Shown: one piece after another, positions 20,707 to 29,822 of the stretch
How the letters are laid out: each line of letters opens with the position of its first letter
Position numbering within the stretch: position 1 is the stretch's first letter
Assembly (NCBI GenBank): GCA_003116975.1
Contig: BGKB01000242.1
Span: 186,001-250,000 of the forward strand
Length of the DNA: 64,000 nt
Direction of reading: 5' to 3'
Origin: Aurantiochytrium sp. KH105
Taxonomy: Eukaryota > Sar > Bigyra > Thraustochytrida > Thraustochytriidae
Made by a program: the position numbers and the translations under genes
Notes under the pieces: generated by a model
What the model was told of the DNA's origin: nothing
Database searches by the model: none
The model's input: the letters and a program-made list of their open reading frames with translations, nothing else

Positions 20707-23007
20707 ATGTCGTCGCCGGCGTCGTTCTCGTCGTCAAGACCAACCGCGACGTCCAGCTCTGCGAGTCCTGCGCTTGGGAAAAGGCAACTCCCTGCTGAAA
20801 AGGCGGAGACCTGGCACGCAGGTCTCGAGCAGCTGCTCAATACCCTTTATGAGCCAGACGTGGTCAGCGCCGTGCCGGGGGCGATATGGCTTGCAGATTT
20901 ACTCGAGTACACGCAACCCGGACGCAGAATTGATGTTGGCGCGTTGCAGGGCGCTCTTGAGATTGGACGCGAGACGCATCAGACGTCTCCGTGGCGTCAG
21001 CGTGGCGCATGGCCTCAATGTGGAACCACCAGGCCCGTGCAATGGCAAGCAGCGCAGCGAGAGCTGGTCGCTCTCGAAGTCGAACTTTTTAGCATTTTGC
21101 GTCGCAGGGGTGACCCAGTGGCGCACTGGCCGAGCCAGAGAGATACCTTTACAAGTCCCGTGTCGGCATCGAACACGCAAGCCATGTGCATGCCGCGCTC
21201 GTATGTTTTAAGTCGACTCGCAACACAGTCAGGCATTTCTGGGGGAGCCCAAGAGGGCGCAGCGCAGCTCGTTCTCCGCATGCAAGCAAGCGCTCTTGAG
21301 GTGGCCGAACAGATCGAGACATGTCTGGTCATTGCAGATCGTCTGGCGTCAAGTTCTGACGCAATTGACGCGCTCTGGGAACATGGCGTCGCGAAATTTA
21401 TCGTCAAGGCCATGAAATCCTTCCCGGAGAGTGGCCCGATGCAAGTCGCTGGGGCTCGCGCGCTGAGCGCCCTCGTCCGCGGACAGTCGAGCGTCACTAA
21501 AGAGCGTGCAATGTGGCACGGTGCCGGCGTCGACCTTGTCAAGGCAATGGAGCATCACGAGGATGCTTTTGATGTCCAATTCGCTTGCGTCGAAGCGTTC
21601 GTGGCTTTTGCGGAAACCGAAAACCCCAAAGACCAGGATGCGAGTGATGCAGGGAGCGTACTCGGCGCGGTATCGAGGGTCATGGGGACTTGGACGTGGC
21701 GCAGGCGAGGATGGAGGCAGCTGGGAGAATGTGAAAGAATGGAGGAGGGCGAGAACTCGAATGGGGACCCTTCTGAACACGAGCAAGAGCCGCGAGAAGC
21801 TGCTGCTGCGTTAAATGAACGTGTTCGGGGCGCACTTGTAGCGCTAAACGTGCTGGCGCTCGCCATGGAGGCTGCGGCCGCACCCGAGCAAGATTGCGAG
21901 GCCTTGAGCAGCAACATGTGCTATCTCGTTGCTTTACTGACTGGCGAGCCGCAGAGGGTGGACGAGGCTATGCTTGCAGGAGCGGGGGGCGCCGTGCTGC
22001 GCGCCATGCAAGGCTACGAGCAGAGTGCCACCTTGCAAAGCCGTTCGTGCCAAGCCTTGAGCCAGCTCGCAATTCGTCACCATCGCGAAACTCTGCTGAG
22101 TCTCAACGCTGCCGCTTCCATCGTTCAGGCGATGCGGCAGCATCCCCGCAGCGCAGATGTCCAAGTTCACGGAGCCAGGGCGCTCGAGTCTCTTGCAGGC
22201 AAAGTGTCGGAGAATTTTGCGTTGCAACCGTTCACGGACGCGGTCGCTGACGCCGAAGCGCGCCAGTCTTCGGCGCGTGTCGTTTATGCGGCTGGTGCGA
22301 CGGGCCAAGTCTTGCTGGGGGCAATTGAGTTCCATGAGACGAATGAAGACGTTGTGCAGGCTGCGGCGCATGCCTGCGCGCGATTCACCTGTGTGGATAC
22401 CATTGCCAGCGCCCTCGTTCGCCTCGGGATTGTCGAGACTTTGCGCGGCGCCTCAGAAAAGCTGCGTGGGCGGGCTCCTGAAGCTCATGCGGCAATTTGC
22501 CTCGCCCTCTGGAGCTTGGCGCGACATGAGACCGTTGCGACTGCCCGGGTGGCACCACATCTCTTGGCGACGGCGATTCATGCATTTCCTCGCAGCGCTA
22601 ACGTGCAACGGTGTGCGTCGGGAGCTTTGTGGGCTCTGTCAAGCGATTCACATGTTGCGTCTTCGAGTTTGTGCGACCCTGAAACCTTTGAGGCTCTTTT
22701 TGCAAGCGTGAGCTCGCAACCAGAGGACAACTTGACGATACAGCGTGCATGTACAGCGCTTCTTTTGCTGACTCCCAACGCCCCTCTTGAGTACACGTCG
22801 GTGGAGCGCATCAAATTGGTTTTGCAAAAAGCTGCAAGCTCGTCGAAACTTTCGCACAAGGCAAATCAGGCTGCGTGCCAGGCGCTCTCGCACCTCATCT
22901 CCAATGCTGCGAGTGAACGTCGTCTGCGGCGTAGTGTTTTCAGGTTGCGGAAGCCATCTTTGCTGAGTGGGGGTGGTAATGCCTCAGATTCAAGTCTCGT
23001 CGCCTGA
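20707..23007 (+). CDS. Armadillo/HEAT-like repeat protein
   Basis: 766 residues in one exon. The first ATG is at 20707; the frame is open upstream but only from a GTG. A Ser-rich N-terminus of about 20 residues precedes an almost wholly helical protein. Helical units recur with patterns such as QVAGARALSALV, QSRSCQALSQLA, QVHGARALESLA and QRCASGALWALS, each resembling the third helix of an armadillo repeat, spaced about 40-60 residues apart. An acidic loop near residues 335-360 interrupts the series. No catalytic motif or membrane segment is seen, so a scaffold or adaptor role is the natural inference. Similar proteins are common in stramenopiles, often without known partners. Confidence 0.75.
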   Translation: MSSPASFSSSRPTATSSSASPALGKRQLPAEKAETWHAGLEQLLNTLYEPDVVSAVPGAIWLADLLEYTQPGRRIDVGALQGALEIGRETHQTSPWRQRGAWPQCGTTRPVQWQAAQRELVALEVELFSILRRRGDPVAHWPSQRDTFTSPVSASNTQAMCMPRSYVLSRLATQSGISGGAQEGAAQLVLRMQASALEVAEQIETCLVIADRLASSSDAIDALWEHGVAKFIVKAMKSFPESGPMQVAGARALSALVRGQSSVTKERAMWHGAGVDLVKAMEHHEDAFDVQFACVEAFVAFAETENPKDQDASDAGSVLGAVSRVMGTWTWRRRGWRQLGECERMEEGENSNGDPSEHEQEPREAAAALNERVRGALVALNVLALAMEAAAAPEQDCEALSSNMCYLVALLTGEPQRVDEAMLAGAGGAVLRAMQGYEQSATLQSRSCQALSQLAIRHHRETLLSLNAAASIVQAMRQHPRSADVQVHGARALESLAGKVSENFALQPFTDAVADAEARQSSARVVYAAGATGQVLLGAIEFHETNEDVVQAAAHACARFTCVDTIASALVRLGIVETLRGASEKLRGRAPEAHAAICLALWSLARHETVATARVAPHLLATAIHAFPRSANVQRCASGALWALSSDSHVASSSLCDPETFEALFASVSSQPEDNLTIQRACTALLLLTPNAPLEYTSVERIKLVLQKAASSSKLSHKANQAACQALSHLISNAASERRLRRSVFRLRKPSLLSGGGNASDSSLVA

Positions 23008-23315
23008 CGATGAGTGCTTTGAATGAGGCCAGTTTGCGATAATGTATCACCCTGATGTTTTTGTGTATACGTATACTTTCTGAGCCTGATCATGAAATAG
23101 AACCGAAAGATTGGAGCACACAGAGTAGTTTGATTTTCTTGGATTAAAAAAAGAGGGGGTGGGGGGGGGGCATCATGATGCGACACATTATTATAGATAG
23201 GATGGAAAAAGACAGATCAACAACGAGAGGTTGGAAGCCCCAAGTCAGCACTCGTTTCCTTGACGACTCCGATTTGGGCTGATCCCCTTGCTCGCTGGCT
23301 CGCTCACTCTCACAC
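23008..23315. other. Convergent intergenic region
   Basis: 308 bp between converging ends, with a poly-G tract at about 23155-23170. No gene is seen. Confidence 0.5.
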
Positions 23316-24416
23316 TTACTCGGACGAAGGATTTGCGACGAGAGCTTGCGATTGCGCAGGAAAGGCACGCTTGTACTTGGCAGTCTTTTTGAAACCTTTG
23401 ACGCCAAGTTGTAGGCAACCATGGACGTGTTCGACGACGCTTTGAGCAGAATCACGAAAGTCCATACCAAGCTCTGTGCGGGCCTTGCTGTTGTTAAAAT
23501 TGGCCAGCTTGAGTCCAATTTCGGGCAAGATGGAGCGCGCCTCCTTGTCATATAATGAAGCAAACCAGAGAAAGAGGTACGGAAGACGAAAGGTGGGCAC
23601 ATTGTATCCGTACTGAGAAAACTCAGCCTTGAGCGCTTTTGCGATCTGGAGAAAAGAGATTTGACCAGCAACAAGAGCAAAGCGCTTACCGTCTGCATCG
23701 GGCTTTTCCAAGGCCAGTCGATGACCAATGGCGACATCGCGAACGTCCACGACGTACTGCGAGTAGTCTGGAATGGCGGGAAGTTCGTGCATGATGAAGC
23801 GACGCACGATGCGATGGCTCTGCGCGTCCCCGCTGGACAGGGGTGGGCCGATGACCAGCCCCGGATTGACGACGGAGAGCTCGAAGCATCCTGGGTTTTC
23901 GTCGACAAAGTCCCACGCAGCCTTTTCGGCCATGGTCTTGGAGCGCAGATAGGGCTCACACTTGTCCTCATCGCTCCATAGGTCTTCGGGCTGGGCCTCG
24001 AGCTCGGCATTGGTGTGGCCGACCATGATGGCTGCAATGGAGCTCGTCAACACAACGCGCTTGACGGAGCCGGCGTCCTTTGCGGCGCGTAGGACGGTGA
24101 GCGTGCCCTCGCGCGCAGGCTTGTAGAGCTTTTCCTCTGCCTCGGAGGGCTTGCATCCCATAAAGAACGGGCTGGCGACATGGGCCACGAGGTCGCAGCC
24201 CTGGCAGGCGGCGGGCCAGCCCTGGGGCTCGCCAAGGTCCGCCTCTACGAGCTCGAGCGCGTCGCCGTTGGCGATCCACGCCTCGAGGTGGGGGGCGGGC
24301 TTTTTCAGGTTCCGCACCGTGCCGCGGACCCGGTACCCGTTGTCGAGCAGCTCGCGGATGACATGGCTCCCAATGTATCCCGTGGCCCCGGAGACGAGAA
24401 CGAGGTCTCCCGCCAT
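23316..24416 (-). CDS. NAD(P)-dependent reductase, extended SDR (cinnamoyl-CoA/dihydroflavonol reductase-like)
   Basis: 366 residues from the ATG at 24416; the frame is open further upstream but that part is low-complexity leader. The Rossmann motif VSGATGYIGSHV (8-19) has the TGxxGxxG pattern of extended short-chain dehydrogenases. The catalytic set is present: TSS (124-126), Tyr156 and Lys160 in YLRSK. NPGLVIGP near residue 184 is also typical. The family covers reduction of dihydroflavonols, cinnamoyl-CoA, methylglyoxal and sterol or sugar intermediates. This organism probably lacks lignin and flavonoids, so the name reflects similarity only and the substrate is unknown. The C-terminus is basic. 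It diverges from the SLC25-like gene. Confidence 0.85.
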   Translation of the reverse strand: MAGDLVLVSGATGYIGSHVIRELLDNGYRVRGTVRNLKKPAPHLEAWIANGDALELVEADLGEPQGWPAACQGCDLVAHVASPFFMGCKPSEAEEKLYKPAREGTLTVLRAAKDAGSVKRVVLTSSIAAIMVGHTNAELEAQPEDLWSDEDKCEPYLRSKTMAEKAAWDFVDENPGCFELSVVNPGLVIGPPLSSGDAQSHRIVRRFIMHELPAIPDYSQYVVDVRDVAIGHRLALEKPDADGKRFALVAGQISFLQIAKALKAEFSQYGYNVPTFRLPYLFLWFASLYDKEARSILPEIGLKLANFNNSKARTELGMDFRDSAQSVVEHVHGCLQLGVKGFKKTAKYKRAFPAQSQALVANPSSE

Positions 24417-25142
24417 GGTGTTGGGTGCCACGCTAGGCTCCGTAGTATACGTGTAGTACTGGGCAGAACAGAGCAAGGCAGAGCAGAGCGAAGCGAAGCG
24501 ATCGACGCTGCTGCTGGCCTTGCGCGCGGTGCAGGTGCGTGGCGCGGCTTGTTTGAAGGTCTGCCCGTCCTCGCGACGCAACGCTCGCCTTCCTCGGCCG
24601 CAGTCTGAATTCTCCGCGCGCGAGGGTCGTGATGACGGAAGGACTCCTGCGTTGGCATGCACTATACTGTGCCATCCATCATAATACCTACCCTGTGTGT
24701 ATGTATGTGTGTAAGATGCACCGCGGCATCTCACATCCATCATCCTGATGGAATGCAGGCTGTTGATGATCACAATCCAGGCCAGCCTGCATCAACTCTC
24801 GCGACCCGTCGCACGCCGTCGCACGCCGTCGCAAGCAAGAAGATCTCGCTGGCAATCGCCCGCATCGCATCGCATCACATCGCATCTTGCATTTCATCGC
24901 ATCCCACCTCCAAACACGCACGCCGCGCTCACGGTCAAGAACGCCGCGGCTGCCGGCGCTTCCTGCGGCGGCGAGAAAGTCAGCTAGCCGGCCGGCCGCC
25001 GAGCGCGGAGGCGGTACAGGCGGCGGGCTGCAGGTCCCTCTCGGCCGGGTCGAGGTCGAGCGCGGCGTCGAGTCGAGTCGCGATACACCATACCGCCTTG
25101 CGAACGGGCGGGCGGGCGAGCGAAGCCAGCGAGCTCGGCCAG

Positions 25143-25198
<56 letters not shown>

Positions 25199-25735
25199 AC
25201 GAGCCACGCGAGCGAGGAGCAGCGCAGACGGCGAGGCTGCTCTCGGAAACGCGGTGCGAGTCGAGGCGCCGATCGATCGGGAGGGAGGCACCAGCTGCAG
25301 CAAGAAGCAGCCGCGCGCTGGCTTCGAAGGGAGAGGAAAACACGGGCCTCGCGTGCCCCCGGGAGCGGCGCGTGGCCGCGGGCGGGAGCAGGGCGGGCGC
25401 GTGCAGCGGGGGGCAGCGGGGGAGAGGCCCGCGGCGAGGGGGCGGGCGCCATTCCCCTTCCGCGCGCACGAGCACGGGCACGGGGACGAGCAGCAGGACG
25501 CGGAGCAGGACCGCAGCGGCAGCGGCAGCGGCAGCGGCAGCGGCGAGGAGGAGAGGAAGGAGCGCGTCGCGGAGAAGGGCGCGGCAGATCGCCTTCGCGG
25601 CGGCAGCAGGCGAGGGAGAGAAGGGAGGCGACAGCGAGCGCCGGCGGCAGCGAGGACGCGCACGCGCACGCGGAGAACTCGAGTATCCAGCCAGAGAGCG
25701 AGCGAGGGACGGAGCTGTACAGGCGGAGGAAGACG
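24417..25735. other. Divergent intergenic region, GC-rich with (GCAA)n
   Basis: 1.3 kb between the reductase and the SLC25-like gene. A pure GCAA repeat spans 25143-25198. From 25000 to 25730 the DNA is very GC-rich with an AGCGGC run at about 25510-25542. Open frames extend across this region into the downstream gene, but their composition is low-complexity. Confidence 0.6.
25143..25198. repeat. (GCAA)14 tetranucleotide microsatellite
   Basis: About fourteen uninterrupted GCAA units, the longest perfect tetranucleotide repeat in the window. Confidence 0.9.
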
Positions 25736-26752
25736 ATGATAGCGACGGCGCGCGGAAAAAACGCGTGGCGCGGACGCGCGCTAGCAGCGGCGGCGGTGCT
25801 CGCGGTGCTCGTGCAGACCGCGCAGGCGCGAACGTACTACGAGGAGGACGAGGAGGAAGAGGAAGAGGCGCACACCAGTATGGGCGCGATGCTGGTGAAG
25901 AGCTTGATCTTTGCGGTCGTTGCGACGCTGGTGGGGTTCTTTATCATGTACCCGTTCGAATTCGTGCGACGCAGCTCAGAGTTCCAGCGGCAGCTGCGCA
26001 GCTCGGGGAGCAGCGCGGTTGCCTTTCTTCAAAGCACGCCCGTCGTCATGCCGCAGGCCCTGAGCCCGAACGCGATCGAGTTCATGCTGCAGAGCCTGCT
26101 GCTCTTTGCGCCGCGGCTTTTGATAAAATTCACCATCTATGGCATGCTCCGCGGGTCGGGCCACGCGAATGTGGTCAAGGCATTTGTTGCCTCCATCGCG
26201 GCGGGCCTCGTCACCATGTTGTATGCATTTCCCTTTCGCAAGGCAGAGCTCAACAGCTCAATCAACACCGGGAGATACCAGGATCTTGTGTACTATCTTC
26301 GACGTAAGGCCTCTCGAGAAGGTTTCACCTCACTGTACGTGGGCATGGCGGCCGAGCTTCCGTACATGATCACGTATCACGTGCTGCTTTTCATGACGAT
26401 GGAGATTTGCAGCAACGTTGTCAAGCACAACCCGGGTCTCAATCTTGTTGTCTCTGCCCCCGTGGCTGTGGTGCTCGCGTCTGTGCTGGGGGCGCCGCTC
26501 GAGCAGTTGCGCCGCGTCATCGTGGCGAACCCGTTTGACCTTCATGACTTCATTTTTCGGATCAATTCGCGTGGGGAGCGTGTGGTGCGATGGCCTCTCC
26601 GATGGGACCGAGTATGGGACTACATTGTCTTTATCTGGGGCCGTTGGAGCGATGGTGGCATTTACAAGATGCTGGGCTACGTGAGCTTTCGTAGCAACAC
26701 TGTGGCTCTCATTGTCGCCCTTTATCTTGACCACACGCTCTTGAGCTTGTGA
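25736..26752 (+). CDS. SLC25-like membrane protein with N-terminal signal sequence
   Basis: 338 residues from the ATG at 25736. The first 32 residues form a typical signal peptide: basic start, a hydrophobic Ala/Leu/Val core and an AQA cleavage-like site. An acidic run follows (YYEEDEEEEEEA). The rest has a threefold pattern resembling mitochondrial carriers: PFEFVR (73-78), PFRKAE (166-171) and PLEQLR (254-259), each at the end of an odd-numbered hydrophobic helix. The second repeat is followed by REGFTSLYVG, a good match to the EGxxxLYxG carrier motif. The signatures are weak and the acidic residue is missing in repeat two. Carriers do not normally have secretory signals, so location is open: ER, another organelle, or mitochondria. 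Confidence 0.65.
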   Translation: MIATARGKNAWRGRALAAAAVLAVLVQTAQARTYYEEDEEEEEEAHTSMGAMLVKSLIFAVVATLVGFFIMYPFEFVRRSSEFQRQLRSSGSSAVAFLQSTPVVMPQALSPNAIEFMLQSLLLFAPRLLIKFTIYGMLRGSGHANVVKAFVASIAAGLVTMLYAFPFRKAELNSSINTGRYQDLVYYLRRKASREGFTSLYVGMAAELPYMITYHVLLFMTMEICSNVVKHNPGLNLVVSAPVAVVLASVLGAPLEQLRRVIVANPFDLHDFIFRINSRGERVVRWPLRWDRVWDYIVFIWGRWSDGGIYKMLGYVSFRSNTVALIVALYLDHTLLSL

Positions 26753-27472
26753 CAGTGCAAGGTGGAGTTGTCCCTGCCTTCTGATCGGCAAACGTAAAAT
26801 AGCCCCTAAAAACTGACACCACAGGGAAAGTAAGTAACATGTTCATTTTGTTTTCTAAAACTTTGTTGAACTTTCGGGTTGGATCTGGAACTCTCTCACA
26901 GTCAAACCTGGCAACTTGCCATTGCGTGGTGCAACAGAAACCAAGCCTCTTGATCTTGATTGACAGTGATCGCGTTGTGGGCACAGCATGCCAGAAAGCT
27001 CATGTTCATTGTTGTTGTTTTATGTGGTGCGGGGAGGGGGAGGATGGGGGGGTTATAAATTCCCTCGACCATTCTTCTCTCGAGCGAGACCTGAAACCAA
27101 CTTCAAGACTGTCAATTCTGCCGGTCACTTTTGATAGACCTTTTCTTTGTTTTGTTTCCGGATCTCGTTGTTTGCACCAAATTGCTTTCGTGCATTCGTT
27201 TTTCATTCGTTTTTGAGATGATGTACAACTTGAAAGACACAGAATTTATTTTTGTTCATTGATGACTTGCTTTCAGGGTTCTGATGAAGCAGGGCAGAAA
27301 TTGTTCTGGATAAAGTAGGTTCGGTTTTGAGATCACATACACGGCAGGCAGGACAAAAATCAGGCGATCGGGTCAGACACGGCAGACAAGCAGCTCGCCA
27401 AGCAGCTTGCTACACACAGACAGATGGACAGAGAAGCACAAAAAGGGTACGACGGTCGAAATACACATCAAA
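26753..27472. other. Convergent intergenic region
   Basis: 720 bp between converging gene ends, AT-richer than the leaders, with a short G-rich tract at about 27029-27052. No gene is seen. Confidence 0.5.
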
Positions 27473-28594
27473 TCAGAGCACACGCTGGTAGGCGTGCTGG
27501 CTAACACTCGTGTACGAAGGATCGTAGCGGAGCGAGCGTTGCTGATACGTCTGATGTGAGTCCGAGACTCGCATGGACTTTTGCTGTGATGAAGACGACG
27601 ACCCCAAGGAGTGGTCTGCCTTGCGCTTTCTTGAGTGCATCGAGGTCGACGCGTTCACGGGCTGGGCGGAGCGCATGGCGGCGATGACCGAGGGCACCGG
27701 GGCGATAGCCGTCGCCTGCGCGGCAGCCTCCTCACCGAGTGCCACGACCTCGACGACCTCGTTGTCGATCATGACCTTTTGCATCTCGCCCTTGGAGTGC
27801 GCGATGCACAGGTCTCCGGAGCCCCGGGCCGCCGAGTGGCAGTCGTGCACAATGCACAAGCGGCGCCACTGGCGTCCATCCCAACGTTTGGCCTCGCCGG
27901 CGATGACATAGACGACACCCTTGACGCGGTGCTCCTTTTTCGGAATGGATGCGCACTCCTTGACCTCGGCCTGCTTGGCGCGGTTGGACTTGATGGTGGA
28001 CAAGACCTTACCGTACGGCTTGACGACCTTGCGCTTGCGGCCGTCCCTGCTCGAGCGGCACTCCGCGTTTGCGTCATGGGCAACATCGGCGGTCGAGGGG
28101 TGTGCGCGAGGATGAAGGCAGTGTGCGTGCACCTCCTGGTGGTGAATCTGCGTTGGCGCCGGGGCGAGGTCGGCGGCGATCTTCTTGTACGACTCGACGT
28201 GTTCTGCGGCGTTGTGTGCGGTGAAGTAGTCTGAGGAGGAGGATCCGTCGGAGAGCGGCGTGGATGGCGCGGTGGCGACCGATCCGCCGGGCACGGCCTG
28301 GTCTGCGTCGTCCTCGCTGTGCCAGTGATCGCTACCGTCCTCGATGTGATGATGGTGGTTCATGTGCATGTGCTCGTCCTCCTGCAGCGACGGCATGATC
28401 ATGCTGTCGAAGGCATCTTGCTGCATCTGGGCCTCGAACAAGAGCGCTGGCGTGGAGTCGAGGTCATCATCGACGGCGAACATCCCGTTCAGGTCGATCT
28501 CCTCCTCGTCCTCCTCGAGTCCGAGCGTGTGCTCCTGGCCCCACGACGTCATGCCGTGCTGCTGCTGCTGCTGCTGCTGAAGTACCGCGTCCAT
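27473..28594 (-). CDS. Protein with C-x4-C-x10-C-x2-H motif, putative nuclear regulator
   Basis: 373 residues from the ATG at 28594. The N-terminus has a poly-Gln run, then an acidic region and a His-rich patch (HMHMNHHHH). A basic stretch (GRKRKVVKPYGK, about residue 190) looks like a nuclear localisation signal. Residues about 238-275 read KRWDGRQWRRLC followed by Cys and His with spacing C-x4-C-x10-C-x2-H and a basic end (HSKG). This resembles short Cys/His modules repeated in plant and oomycete nuclear proteins and may bind zinc. A second basic cluster (HSRKRK) is near residue 325. A transcription-related role is inferred from composition; the family is not recognised with certainty. Confidence 0.65.
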   Translation of the reverse strand: MDAVLQQQQQQQHGMTSWGQEHTLGLEEDEEEIDLNGMFAVDDDLDSTPALLFEAQMQQDAFDSMIMPSLQEDEHMHMNHHHHIEDGSDHWHSEDDADQAVPGGSVATAPSTPLSDGSSSSDYFTAHNAAEHVESYKKIAADLAPAPTQIHHQEVHAHCLHPRAHPSTADVAHDANAECRSSRDGRKRKVVKPYGKVLSTIKSNRAKQAEVKECASIPKKEHRVKGVVYVIAGEAKRWDGRQWRRLCIVHDCHSAARGSGDLCIAHSKGEMQKVMIDNEVVEVVALGEEAAAQATAIAPVPSVIAAMRSAQPVNASTSMHSRKRKADHSLGSSSSSQQKSMRVSDSHQTYQQRSLRYDPSYTSVSQHAYQRVL

Positions 28595-29800
28595 CTTGCG
28601 AGCGGCGGGGCGAAGTACGAAGGCTCGAAGCAAGCAGGGAAGGTCTGCGGCTCCGGGTTGGGGTTCTGCTCACCTGCCTGCTCCTGCTCCGCGTACCTCG
28701 GACCGTATTGCGCTGGCCGTAAGTCTGCCTACGTACGGCTTTCTTAGGTCGGTCAAGGTTGGAAGCGCTGCCCTGCAGTGTTGCGGAAGTAGCCCGCAAC
28801 TTGGGGTGTGCGCGTGCACACTTGAGCCAAAGCCAAATAAACAACCAGGCACCAGGCGGCGAGCTAACTAGGTGCAGAGGGAGATGCGGGACGAGTTCTA
28901 CCTCGAGCGACAGCAAAAGGCGTGCGTGCTCGCGTGCGCAGAGCAAGGAGCAGCTGCGGCGTCCCGGCCGACTGAGTGGATCTGGGCGTGCGCAAGCCGC
29001 AGCCGAGCCGGCAAGAGGACAGACCTCGCGAGGCCCTGGCTCTGCGTCGCGCCTTGACTCGCACCTGCAGCTCGTGGCGCCTGTGCACACGCTCTGTAGA
29101 GCTGATTTTCTGGCTAGCTAACTAGCTACTGCCCGTCGGTCGTTCGGTCGGTCGCCGCCTCTGGTACGAGGCGTCGACTCCTCACCTCCGTGGGCCGCAC
29201 GCGCTCTTCGGACGCGGCGCGCGCCTGCTCGCGGCTCGCGGGCCGCAGCGCAGCAGCGAGCTGCGCAACGCGACGCGCCTCTAGCGGGCCGCGGGCAAGG
29301 CAAGGCTAGCGAGCTCGTGTGGCTGGCTGCCTGCACGTGCTGGCAGCACACACAAACAGCACGTGCGCTTCCCCAACCTTACTTTTCTCGCGTGCCGTGA
29401 ACGCGGCGCGAGATCGCGCTCGGGCGGTCGGTCGCTTGATCGAGCGACGGAGGGATGGACGGGCGGGTCGATGCAGATGCGATGCCGTGCTGCGCTGGGC
29501 TGAGCTGCGCTGGGCTGTGCTGCGCGGTACGGCGCAGCGCTGCGAGGCGGGGCGAAAGGCGTTCCTCCGGCGCGTACCGCCTGCGAGACTCTTTTTGGCA
29601 AAGAAGAGCTAGTATGCAGGCGCTCCTTCTCCAAAGTGGCGTGCGCCGCTTTTGCAGGCGTGCACGGGAGGAAGCGGCGCCGCGCTGTCCTCGCGACGAA
29701 AGAACTAAACCGGGCGCGCGCCTGCGTTGGTTCGTTCGTTCGTGCTGGCCTGCGCTGTGCGCGAGAGGGCTGTATTTATGTGATGCCTGCCGCGGAATAC

Positions 29801-29822
29801 GAATGAATGAATGAATGAATGA
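29801..29822. repeat. (GAAT)n microsatellite
   Basis: Five to six GAAT units in the gene-poor region. Confidence 0.8.

Noticed and set aside
24887..25735. N-terminal extension of the SLC25-like protein
   Set aside because: The frame is open for about 280 codons upstream, but the extension crosses the GCAA microsatellite and is low-complexity, and the ATG at 25736 begins a good signal peptide.
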